The notes below the pieces were generated by a model. That model was not told the DNA's origin, made no database searches, and worked only from the letters and a program-made list of their open reading frames with translations. Shown piece by piece: positions 32,042 through 44,123 of a DNA stretch of 64,000 nucleotides. Made by a program: the position numbers and the translations under genes. Within the stretch, counting starts at the first letter, position 1. The number at the start of each line of letters is the position of its first letter. The stretch comes from Treponema bryantii. Lineage in GTDB: Bacteria; Spirochaetota; Spirochaetia; Treponematales; Treponemataceae. Location of the stretch: the NCBI RefSeq assembly GCF_900111035.1, contig NZ_FOFU01000002.1, positions 496,001 to 560,000 of the forward strand. The letters are read 5' to 3'.

Positions 32042-33172
32042 ATGAAGAAGATTTCGTTAAATGCATTACGAGAGAGCAAGCTTTTACGATACGCTATTTT
32101 TGCTGCAGTTGCCGTCATTTTTGTTTTATTAACGATTTTAGTAACTCGAAAAAAGCCGGTTGCAGAAAAACCGGATACAGTTCCTGCAGTAGTAATTCAA
32201 AAGCCAGAGAACGGAACTCTGCTTGAATCAGTTACAATTTCAGGCTATGTAGAAGCCAATGCCATGATTCCTGTTGTACCTTTTGTTTCTGGTACAATTA
32301 AAGAATATCCTGTCCGCGCCGGTGACTTTGTAGAAAAAGATACCCTTCTTGCAAAGATTGACGATGCACCGTTCCGCCAGCAGATGCTTCAGGCACAGGC
32401 TGCTTATTTTGCCGCACAGAGCACCTTTGACCGAATCAATAATCTTTATAAATCTGGAGCTACAACCCAGCAGAATTATGATTCAGCTAAAGCTCAGGCA
32501 GATGCTTCTAAAGCACAGTATGACCTTGCAAAACTTCAGGTTGATTATACCGAAGTCCGCGCCCCTGTAGACGGCACAATTCTCATTGCAGATCAAGCCG
32601 TTGGTGGAATAGGAAATCAGACCCAGCCTGTCGCAGTTCTTGCAGATTTAACAAATCAGGTTGTTCGACTTAAGGTTCCGGAAAAATATTTTGATCTTTT
32701 CACCCTCGAACGAGACAACCTTAAAGTAATAGTTACCCGCCCTGCAGAAAAAAATATGTATGAAGATGCAGTAACTACTGCCACAATCGAAAATATCGCT
32801 CCTTATGTTTCACCACAGAGCAAAAACTTTATTGTTGTCTGCCACCTTGATGAGCCTGGAGACCGTTTCCGCCCAGGTATGTTTGTAAAAGTTCAGGTAG
32901 CTTATAAAACTTACGAAAATGTTCCGCTTATCAGCTTAAAAGCGCGAAAAATGGACGGATCTTTCTATATATTTGATGAAAATACTTCAACAGTAAAATA
33001 TGTTGAAGGACAGGATTTTCCTGTTGATGAAAACAATTTCATAGTTCCAGAAGAATACCGCAATTCATATATAGTAATGGATGGTCAGAATTTTGTTTTT
33101 GATGGCCAGAAGGTCCGTGTTTTTGAAGAAGCTCTGAATGAAGCAAAAAGCACAGACAGGACAGGAGAATAA
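32042..33172 (+). CDS. RND efflux periplasmic adaptor (membrane fusion protein)
   Basis: The 376-residue protein has an N-terminal membrane anchor (residues 17-35), a lipoyl half-motif (VVPFVSGTIKEYPVRAGDFV, about 80-99), an alpha-helical hairpin rich in Gln and Ala (residues 115-175, QAQAAYFAAQSTFDRINNLY), the second lipoyl half (TEVRAPVDGTIL) and beta-barrel segments. This is the HlyD/AcrA order. It bridges the RND pump at 33178 and TolC at 37564. The 5-nt gap to the pump gene indicates one operon. Confidence 0.92.
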   Translation: MKKISLNALRESKLLRYAIFAAVAVIFVLLTILVTRKKPVAEKPDTVPAVVIQKPENGTLLESVTISGYVEANAMIPVVPFVSGTIKEYPVRAGDFVEKDTLLAKIDDAPFRQQMLQAQAAYFAAQSTFDRINNLYKSGATTQQNYDSAKAQADASKAQYDLAKLQVDYTEVRAPVDGTILIADQAVGGIGNQTQPVAVLADLTNQVVRLKVPEKYFDLFTLERDNLKVIVTRPAEKNMYEDAVTTATIENIAPYVSPQSKNFIVVCHLDEPGDRFRPGMFVKVQVAYKTYENVPLISLKARKMDGSFYIFDENTSTVKYVEGQDFPVDENNFIVPEEYRNSYIVMDGQNFVFDGQKVRVFEEALNEAKSTDRTGE

Positions 33173-33177
33173 TAACA

Positions 33178-36100
33178 ATGAAAGTTTCAGAATTCTCAGT
33201 AAAACATCCTGTCATTATCACAATGCTTTTGATTGTGCTTATTGCATTCGGCTTTTTTTCGCTGGGTGGAATGCGTACAGAATTCATGGAAGACATTTCC
33301 ATGCCACAGGCAATCGTGTACACCGTGTATCCTGGTGCCAGTGCCGAGGATGTTGAAAACGACATCACAAAAGTGCTCGAAGATTCCTTTGTAACTCTTC
33401 CTCACTTTAAGGCAATCGACAGTACCTCTTCAAATTCCCTCAGCTGGATTTTGATTACTTATGCTGATGGCTACGACCCATACGACCAGCTCCCAGAGCT
33501 CCGAAACCGCATTTCCGAACTTGTGGAAAAGCTCCCTGACGGAATCTCCGGAGAGCCCCGCGCCCTCGTTGGCGGTATGTCCATGGTTCCAATCATCAGT
33601 TTTTCTGCAAGTTCAGGTCAGGACACTGCACGCCTCACCCAGTATCTTCAGGATGAGCTTACACCTCTGCTTACACAGATTGACGGTGTTTCTCAGGTTA
33701 CAATTGACGGCGGTAAAGAGCTCGCAGTTAATATCAAGCTTGATGTCGACTCTCTTACATCTAAAGGAATCGCCGTTTCCACAGTATATCAGGTATTAAA
33801 TTACGGAAACGTAAATCTTCCGCTTGGAAACGCCAGCTATCAGGATCGCGCAATTCAGGTACGTTACGCCGGTGGGTTTAATTCCCTCGAGGATATAAAA
33901 AATCTTCCGGTCGGCGTTGGCGACGGTTCAACAATAATCCGACTGAGCGATGTAGCCGAAGTCACTCTTTCTTATCCTGAACAGAATGTTTCTGTTTCTG
34001 ATGGACGTGTTCCTCTCACAATCGTAAACGTAACAAAGCGTCTCGACGGTGATACTACAAAAATCATCAAAAAGGTTAAGAAAGCAATTGCTGAATGTGA
34101 AAAAAATACAAACGGTGCCGTTCAATTCCATATCATCAGCGACGACAGCCGCCAGGTTCGTGCTTCTCTTAAAGCCGTTATTCAGAGTGGTATTCTCGGT
34201 GTAGTTTTTGCCGTACTCGTAATCCTGCTGTTCATGGCAGACTGGCGAGCTACCCTTACAATCAGCCTTTCAATTCCACTTTGTATTTTATTCAGTCTGA
34301 TTGGCTTACGCATTCTGGATATTTCTCTGAACCTCATGACACTTTCCGGCCTTGTTATTTCGCTTGGTATGGTTGTCGATGGTTCCACGGTTATGCTCGA
34401 TCAGATTTACCGCTATTATAAACGCCGCGACCAGGAAACCGGCGAAATGGAATATACAGTTACCCAGAGCATCTACAAGGGCTGGGACGAAGTTTCTGCT
34501 TCCATCCTCGCCAGTGCAGCAACAACTATCGTAGTATTCGTTCCAATTGCGCTGCTCGGTGGTCTTATAGGAAGCGTTCTTCACGCAGTTGCCGTAACAA
34601 TCATTCTGGCAATCTTCTCTTCTTTCCTTGTTGCCGTTGTAATTGTTCCATATCTGCTTAAACTTTTCCTTTCTGAAAACGGTCCAAAAGTTCGCGGAAA
34701 GCCAAGAAAGTTCGATCAGGTGATGTCAAAAATCGAAAGAGGCTACAGAAAGGTACTTGCACTTTCTTTAAAAAATCGCGGTTTTGTCGTGCTTGTAGCC
34801 CTGTTTTTGCTCGTTTTTTCGGGTTTTATAGCCCTCAGATTGGGAATTTCCTTCATTCCCTCAACAGACTCAGGCGATTTTTACATTTCTACAGAATTCC
34901 CTATGGGAACCGAAAAAGAGCAGACACACGAGAAAATGCAGGTTGCCCAGGACCTTCTCTACCAGTATGTGCCTGAAATTGACAACGTGGTTATTTACGA
35001 AGGTCAAGGAGATTCTTCAAACTTCTCTTCTGTTTCTACACCTCATTATGCATATACTCATGTTGTGCTTGTACCGGTTTCTGAGCGTAAAAGAAACGTC
35101 CATGAAATCATGCTCCAGATTCAGGAAATCTGGGCTGCAGTTCTGCCAGATTCAAAAGTCTCTGTACAGAATGGTGGTTTCGATAAACTCGTAGGTTATG
35201 TTGCTGATGGTGGTGGTTATGGTATTACTCTGATTTCAGAAGACATAAATACTCTTTATGAAACAGCCAGCAAAATCAAAGACTACCTGGAAACTGATCC
35301 AGAGGTAGTAACAGCTAAACTCGACACAGACTTTGATACAAGTACGATGGTCATTGATATGAGCCAGGAATATCTGAGCTCTCTTGGAATCACAAGTTAT
35401 GAAGCGGGTATCACTTCTGCAATTCTTTTCCAGGGTGTTGACTGCGGACGTTTTAAGGAACTCGAAAGTGGCCGCCGTTATGACATGAAGATTACTTCAA
35501 ACATCACAGATAAGAATATTACTGCAGACGCTATCTCAAATCTTCATATTGTAACTCAGAATGGTCAGGATGTTTCCTTTGCAAATCTTTCTGATATTAA
35601 AGTTGAAAAATCTATTTCACAGATTAACCATTCTAACCGTGCTAAGAAAATAACTGTTACAGCCTCACTGGTAGGTGAAGATACAAGTGGAGTTTCACAG
35701 CGCGTTAATCAGTTTATCGCAAATAATCCGCTGCCAAACGGAGTTCACTCAAAGGCCGGCGGTATTATGGCTCTCATCGGCGACATGATTACTCCAATGA
35801 TTTCTGCCCTTCTGATTGCCGTATTCCTCGTATACACCGTAATGGTAATTCAGTTCGAAAAGTTCCGTCAGCCGCTTTTAATTATGGCAACAATTCCATT
35901 CTGTTTTATCGGTGTTGTCGGCGGTCTTCTGATGTTCGGTTCAACCCTGAATCTTCTTTCATTACTGGGACTTATTTCACTGGCCGGTGTTGTTGTAAAC
36001 AATGGTATCATTCTGATTGATTATATAAATCAGCTTCGTGCTCAGCGCCGTCAGGTTCTTGCACGCACAAAAGGAACTCAGGATAAAGATGGCGAATGGC

Positions 36101-36399
36101 ATATCGCACTCAATACAGAAGAAGAGGATGAACTCTTAAAAGGTTCTGTACTCGATGGAGCTGCCAGCCGAATCAAACCAATTTTAATTACTACTCTTAC
36201 AACCTTACTTGGTGATATTCCAATGGCTGTTGCAAAGGGCGAAGGTTCAGAACTTTATGCTTCTATGGGACAGGCAATTACAGGAGGTCTTTTGACCTCT
36301 ACTCTCATCACCTTAATTTTAATTCCGGTAATCTATTATCTTAGCGAAAAAAATTCAATCAAACATAAAAGAGGTAAATATGAAAAAGCAGTTCAATAA
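33178..36399 (+). CDS. RND multidrug efflux transporter (AcrB/MMPL-HAE1 type)
   Basis: At 1073 residues it has full AcrB-like length: TM1 near residues 10-30, two large periplasmic loops (about 35-330 and 570-870) and eleven further membrane segments. Motifs include SLNLMTLSGLVISLGMVVDG (TM4, with Asp for proton relay) and GVVVNNGIILIDYINQ. Export is driven by the proton motive force. A charged cytoplasmic insertion (KGTQDKDGEWHIALNTEEED) lies before the last helices. Substrates may be drugs, bile acids or fatty acids. Confidence 0.93.
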   Translation: MKVSEFSVKHPVIITMLLIVLIAFGFFSLGGMRTEFMEDISMPQAIVYTVYPGASAEDVENDITKVLEDSFVTLPHFKAIDSTSSNSLSWILITYADGYDPYDQLPELRNRISELVEKLPDGISGEPRALVGGMSMVPIISFSASSGQDTARLTQYLQDELTPLLTQIDGVSQVTIDGGKELAVNIKLDVDSLTSKGIAVSTVYQVLNYGNVNLPLGNASYQDRAIQVRYAGGFNSLEDIKNLPVGVGDGSTIIRLSDVAEVTLSYPEQNVSVSDGRVPLTIVNVTKRLDGDTTKIIKKVKKAIAECEKNTNGAVQFHIISDDSRQVRASLKAVIQSGILGVVFAVLVILLFMADWRATLTISLSIPLCILFSLIGLRILDISLNLMTLSGLVISLGMVVDGSTVMLDQIYRYYKRRDQETGEMEYTVTQSIYKGWDEVSASILASAATTIVVFVPIALLGGLIGSVLHAVAVTIILAIFSSFLVAVVIVPYLLKLFLSENGPKVRGKPRKFDQVMSKIERGYRKVLALSLKNRGFVVLVALFLLVFSGFIALRLGISFIPSTDSGDFYISTEFPMGTEKEQTHEKMQVAQDLLYQYVPEIDNVVIYEGQGDSSNFSSVSTPHYAYTHVVLVPVSERKRNVHEIMLQIQEIWAAVLPDSKVSVQNGGFDKLVGYVADGGGYGITLISEDINTLYETASKIKDYLETDPEVVTAKLDTDFDTSTMVIDMSQEYLSSLGITSYEAGITSAILFQGVDCGRFKELESGRRYDMKITSNITDKNITADAISNLHIVTQNGQDVSFANLSDIKVEKSISQINHSNRAKKITVTASLVGEDTSGVSQRVNQFIANNPLPNGVHSKAGGIMALIGDMITPMISALLIAVFLVYTVMVIQFEKFRQPLLIMATIPFCFIGVVGGLLMFGSTLNLLSLLGLISLAGVVVNNGIILIDYINQLRAQRRQVLARTKGTQDKDGEWHIALNTEEEDELLKGSVLDGAASRIKPILITTLTTLLGDIPMAVAKGEGSELYASMGQAITGGLLTSTLITLILIPVIYYLSEKNSIKHKRGKYEKAVQ

Positions 36400-37549
36400 A
36401 ACAATTCTTAGTGCAGCACTTTTTGCAGCAACCCTTATCTTCTCAAGCTGTTATTCAGTTTTCAATGGTGGAACTGGTGGTCAGATTGTTGATGCAGAAA
36501 GTACATCAACTCCTAAAAGAGGAATTGCAAATGTAGACATTTACGCCTACACAGAATGTGGTGTAAGAGATTCAGATTATAACAGATGGAAGGAAGGCAC
36601 TGTTTTTGCTCCATCAAATTCTTATTATGGTCACACAACTACAGATGCAGATGGAAGCTTTGTAATTTCAAATATCGTATGGAAAGAAACAAAACCAGAT
36701 TTTGGAAAAGACGCAGACTATACAACAATCTATCTGTTGTATTATCACGAAAATTACGGACTCACAAAAGATCAGACTGTAATTACTTCTGACAGCACAA
36801 GTGATACTGTTTATGCAGAACTTACTTCCATCAGAAAAACAACTGTCCTCAATATCAGCATTTATGATGTAGCCTCTTCAAATCCGACTTCAAATAACGT
36901 TCTTGTAAAGGTTTCAGTTCCACAGAGCACAGATACAATAACTGCTCCTGCAAAAGTTTATGAACAGACAATTGCAGGAAACGGTACAATGAGTATCAGT
37001 TACCCTCGCTGGAAAAACGCAGATGATAAAGCTGATGGAATTGAAAACACTCCGGAAGTAAATATTACATACTTTCAGAGTTCTGATTTAATTACCTGGA
37101 AAGCCTGTGCCAATGCAGATAACGAAGCACAAGATTATTCTTTCTTAAGTGATGATTTTAAAATCAAAAAGACAATTCAGAACAGCTCGTATAATATTTC
37201 ACTTTATGGAAAGGCAACAAGAATAAACATTCCGACAGTTAACGGAACTCTTGGTGATACAACTTCTGCAGACAGTGATGGCATTGTTATCAGCATGAAA
37301 GCAAAAGATTCAAACGGAAACTTCACAATCGACTGTGGAGAAACTACAACAATTGCACAGCAAATTGGAACAAACGGAAATCAGACTCATGGAAATTTCA
37401 GCGGTCTTGGATCCGGTACTTTTATAAATGACACAACTTATACCGGAAAATATAAAGATATCGAAGTTCAGTTTTATGCAGATGGAACTTCCACAGGTAC
37501 TGTAAAAACTCTTCGCAGTGATGCAGGCCCTTATAACTTTAAACTCTAA
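36380..37549 (+). CDS. lipoprotein within the RND operon, unknown
   Basis: The 389-residue protein has a signal peptide with lipobox FSSC (Cys near residue 24) followed by a Gly-rich linker. The mature part is Ser/Thr/Asn-rich and beta-type, with carboxypeptidase-regulatory-like strands (DADGSFVISNIVW near residue 90), repeated TT/DTT turns and few charges. I recognise no family. It overlaps the pump gene by 20 nt and precedes tolC by 14 nt, so it is a fixed operon member, perhaps an outer-membrane accessory to the efflux system. Confidence 0.8.
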   Translation: MKKQFNKTILSAALFAATLIFSSCYSVFNGGTGGQIVDAESTSTPKRGIANVDIYAYTECGVRDSDYNRWKEGTVFAPSNSYYGHTTTDADGSFVISNIVWKETKPDFGKDADYTTIYLLYYHENYGLTKDQTVITSDSTSDTVYAELTSIRKTTVLNISIYDVASSNPTSNNVLVKVSVPQSTDTITAPAKVYEQTIAGNGTMSISYPRWKNADDKADGIENTPEVNITYFQSSDLITWKACANADNEAQDYSFLSDDFKIKKTIQNSSYNISLYGKATRINIPTVNGTLGDTTSADSDGIVISMKAKDSNGNFTIDCGETTTIAQQIGTNGNQTHGNFSGLGSGTFINDTTYTGKYKDIEVQFYADGTSTGTVKTLRSDAGPYNFKL

Positions 37550-37563
37550 TTCAGGACACACGA

Positions 37564-38991
37564 ATGAAAATAAACAGATTATTTTTTACATTTGTGATTT
37601 TCTCAATTCTTAATGCAGGCATACAGGCACAGGAACTTTCCGAAACTCCTGAAACTACGACACCAGCTTATACACTGGAAGTTCTCCTCACAGAAACTGA
37701 GATGAACCATCCGGAATTACGTAAACTTCAGGAAGAATATCGCCGCAGCATTCTTGATTTGAAAGATGCCTGGTGGAGTCTTGGCCCTACAGTTGATCTT
37801 CAGGCAAGCGGAACCTATATGGTAAATCCTCCTGTTGGTGCAATGTATATAAATGCAGATGATATAATCAATTCAATTTCCTGGAACGGGCAAAGACCTA
37901 GAAACAGCGGCCAGCGAATCAAGGTTTTTGACGGTATGGAAAATACTCTCTACAATTTTGAACTTACATTAACTCAGCCGATTTTCACCTGGGGAAAAAT
38001 CACAAACGCAATTAAACTTTATGATCAGGTTTCAAAAATCAAGCAGACACAAATTTCTCAGCAGACAGAACAGCTGAAAACAGAATTAGAAACCCGTCTT
38101 ATAAGTCTTTATTATCTCTCAAAGATTCTTGAAATCATTGATGAAGAAGACTTATACACAGCCCGCATGGTCGAAGTAAGTGAGAATGCAGAAAAAGCAG
38201 GTATGCTTATTCATCAGGATGTTGTAGATGCAAAGATTCAGGCAAAGGAACTGGAAATTGCAAAGCAGGACTTACTTGAACAGATGAATGATCAGCTTCT
38301 CGAATTAAGCCGTATAACTGGAATTCAAGCTTTAACGCTTAATGATATAAATTATGATTTTGTACCGGAACTCGTTTCCTCCTTTGACAGTCTGATACAA
38401 ACTAATCCAACTGAGCTTGAAGCAGAGGTTCTCTCTGGAAATCAATCTTCAATCAAAATGCTTACACAACTTGAAAATGTCAGCAAGACTGCAGAGAAGA
38501 TTTCCCGAGGATACGAAAACTGGAAGCCAGATATTGCACTGCAAATGAGCAGTGGATATTCTGGTTCCCGTTTCCCTCTTTTAGAACCAAACTGGCTTAG
38601 AAAAGATGATTATTCCGTAAATATTTCTATCGGTATTAAGGCTACAATCTGGGATGGCGGAAAAAAAGTTCGCGATGTATCCCGCAAAGTCAGTGATGTA
38701 GAAACTGCAAAAATCAACAAGCTTGATGCCCGTTCAACAATCAGCAAAACCTTCAATTCGCAGTGGAATGCTGCACAGGTTTGCAAAATGAAGATTGAGT
38801 ATCAGGAGCTTAAGATAGAATCTGCTTCAGCAAAAATCGATCAGAAGCAGAAAATGTATGAATCAGGTTATGGTTCAGAAACTGATGTTCTTTCTGCAAA
38901 AATTGAACGCTGTAATGCACAGATAGAAAAAGAAAAGCAGGCATTAGCCAAAGCCGTTGCCTGCCTTACAATAGAATATCTTAGAAAATAA
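37564..38991 (+). CDS. TolC-family outer membrane efflux protein
   Basis: The 475-residue protein has a signal peptide (residues 1-22, ending in AQA), two long coiled-coil repeats (about 150-250 and 360-470) and short beta segments (FELTLTQPIFTWGK and NISIGIKATIWDGGKKV), the duplicated OEP layout. It forms the outer-membrane channel for the RND pump. It is the last gene of the operon, converging 1 nt from the beta-galactosidase stop; the hairpin at 39010-39044 may help terminate both transcripts. Confidence 0.92.
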   Translation: MKINRLFFTFVIFSILNAGIQAQELSETPETTTPAYTLEVLLTETEMNHPELRKLQEEYRRSILDLKDAWWSLGPTVDLQASGTYMVNPPVGAMYINADDIINSISWNGQRPRNSGQRIKVFDGMENTLYNFELTLTQPIFTWGKITNAIKLYDQVSKIKQTQISQQTEQLKTELETRLISLYYLSKILEIIDEEDLYTARMVEVSENAEKAGMLIHQDVVDAKIQAKELEIAKQDLLEQMNDQLLELSRITGIQALTLNDINYDFVPELVSSFDSLIQTNPTELEAEVLSGNQSSIKMLTQLENVSKTAEKISRGYENWKPDIALQMSSGYSGSRFPLLEPNWLRKDDYSVNISIGIKATIWDGGKKVRDVSRKVSDVETAKINKLDARSTISKTFNSQWNAAQVCKMKIEYQELKIESASAKIDQKQKMYESGYGSETDVLSAKIERCNAQIEKEKQALAKAVACLTIEYLRK

Positions 38992-38992
38992 G

Positions 38993-42443
<3,451 letters not shown>

Positions 42444-42467
42444 TTAAAAATTCACAAGGAGTTCAAA

Positions 42468-43994
42468 ATGAAAAAACTAAGAATCGTTTCGGCTCTTGCT
42501 GGTATCGCTATGCTGGCAAGTGTATTCTCTTCATGTGCTGATTCTTCACCAGAAGATACAACAAAACACTATCCTACAGATATCTTTACTGTAGATGAAG
42601 CTGATTCCTGCGGTATTACCTTGCGTGATACTAAAGAAGCTTTTACCATTTTCACAAAGGGATCTGCAGCTTCTGATATAAAAACAGAAACAGATGGATC
42701 TGTAACCTGGATTGCAACTGCTGCAGGCGGTGGCGGCGGTGGAGTTTCCTTCTATGTAAAATCAAATAAAGAAGAAATCAACATTGCAAATTATGAATCT
42801 ATTGAAATTGAGCTTATTTACAGTCCAATAACAGGAAAGTGGAATCCAAAGGCTCAGAAACCTGGTTTCTGTATGAGAATTCTTCCTTGGGACTCAACAG
42901 GTATTTTTGGTGGTTATGAAGATCTTGAATACTTTGATGCAGACGAAGAATATGGTACATTAACAAAAACTATTGCAATTTCAGATGAGTTTGTTCAGAA
43001 AATCAAGGCAAGTTCAGACTATGACTCAATTCTTGGTTTCGCACTTAAATTCAACGATTACCAGAGAGGAAATGATGATGGAGACCAGCTTAAGGTTCAG
43101 TTAAAGAACGTTAAGTTTAATGCAAAAGCAAATGCACCAGCAGATACAGCTTTTTCTGATGGTTTGACAGATGCACAGCGTGGTACAGTTGAAGAAATCT
43201 GGTATCCAACAAGAGACTGGAGTATTGCAGATGAAGCAGATGTAACAGATGCAGACAGATATAACAAGCATGGTTGGGTTTACCTTCCAGCAGGTTATGA
43301 TGCTGAAGATACAACAACAAAATATCCAGTATTTATTCTTCTCCACGGTTTTGGCCAGAATGAAAATACCTGGGGACTTACAAATGAAGGCCGTGGTGGA
43401 AAGATTAAAGGTTATATGGACCGCGGAATGGCCAGCGGTGATGTTGAAAAGTTCATTCTTGTTTGTGTAACTGGTGTAGCAGATAAATCTTGGGGACCAA
43501 ATGGTTCTGGATCCAGCTTTACAGGTTATAACTACTTTGGTGGAGAACTTAGAAATGATCTTCTTCCATGGCTCAGAGAAAACTATAACATTAAAGATGG
43601 TCGAGACAATGTTGCTCTTGCCGGCCTTTCAATGGGTGGTGGACAGACATTCAATATTGGAATTGGTCAGAGCCTTGATCTCATCAGTAACTTTGCCGGA
43701 TTCTCTGGAGCTTTGTTCTCAACATCAGATGAGTTTATAGCAGGAGTAGATGGAAATGCAGCTTTTGACGGTCTTAAGATTCATAACCTTTATATGATCT
43801 GTGGTGATGCTGACGGTTTGGTATACGGTTCATTCCCAGGCTATGTTGAAGCAATGGCTGCATGGGACCGTGTAGAAAACTTTGAATCTTATGTATTCCC
43901 AGGTGGAACACATGACTTCCCAGTTTGGTACTATGGATTCAATGACTTTATCCACATGGTATTCCAGGAAGGCGTACAACTCTATAACGACTAA
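42468..43994 (+). CDS. secreted lipoprotein esterase (CE1/esterase D-like)
   Basis: The 508-residue protein has a lipoprotein signal (lipobox FSSC, Cys at 23), an N-terminal beta-sandwich domain of about 200 residues (carbohydrate-binding-like, with a run of six Gly near 90) and a C-terminal alpha/beta hydrolase. That domain shows FILLHGFGQNENTW, the nucleophile elbow LAGLSMGGG, Asp in CGDADG and His in GGTHDFPVW. This is the arrangement of feruloyl or acetyl-xylan esterases. Co-regulation with LacZ points to plant polysaccharide side-chain removal. Confidence 0.88.
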   Translation: MKKLRIVSALAGIAMLASVFSSCADSSPEDTTKHYPTDIFTVDEADSCGITLRDTKEAFTIFTKGSAASDIKTETDGSVTWIATAAGGGGGGVSFYVKSNKEEINIANYESIEIELIYSPITGKWNPKAQKPGFCMRILPWDSTGIFGGYEDLEYFDADEEYGTLTKTIAISDEFVQKIKASSDYDSILGFALKFNDYQRGNDDGDQLKVQLKNVKFNAKANAPADTAFSDGLTDAQRGTVEEIWYPTRDWSIADEADVTDADRYNKHGWVYLPAGYDAEDTTTKYPVFILLHGFGQNENTWGLTNEGRGGKIKGYMDRGMASGDVEKFILVCVTGVADKSWGPNGSGSSFTGYNYFGGELRNDLLPWLRENYNIKDGRDNVALAGLSMGGGQTFNIGIGQSLDLISNFAGFSGALFSTSDEFIAGVDGNAAFDGLKIHNLYMICGDADGLVYGSFPGYVEAMAAWDRVENFESYVFPGGTHDFPVWYYGFNDFIHMVFQEGVQLYND

Positions 43995-44017
43995 ATATAA
44001 TTAGTACTATATAGAGA

Positions 44018-44056
44018 ACGGCCTGCTGTAAGAAATTGCAGCAGGCCGTTTTTTTT
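44018..44056 (+). terminator. rho-independent terminator after the esterase
   Basis: Perfect 11-bp stem ACGGCCTGCTG / CAGCAGGCCGT with a 10-nt loop, followed by a run of eight T (44049-44056). It ends the esterase transcript. Confidence 0.93.
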
Positions 44057-44087
44057 ATGTCTATCCAGGCCATATTTATTGTTATCA

Positions 44088-44116
44088 TTGATAGAAACAA
44101 AAAATTCCTTTATACT
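44088..44116 (+). promoter_or_regulatory. leaderless-type promoter for iorA
   Basis: -35 TTGATA (44088-44093), 17-nt spacer, -10 TATACT (44111-44116), then 7 nt to ATG 44124. No ribosome site is possible in the TTTATTT between them, so the transcript should start at or next to the start codon. Confidence 0.65.
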
Positions 44117-44123
44117 TTTATTT

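Noticed and set aside
43101-43346. Cys-rich minus-strand frames opposite the esterase gene.
   Set aside because: Shadows of a Asp/Ala/Thr-rich coding sequence (repeated GCAGAT/ACA codons read backwards); no ribosome site.
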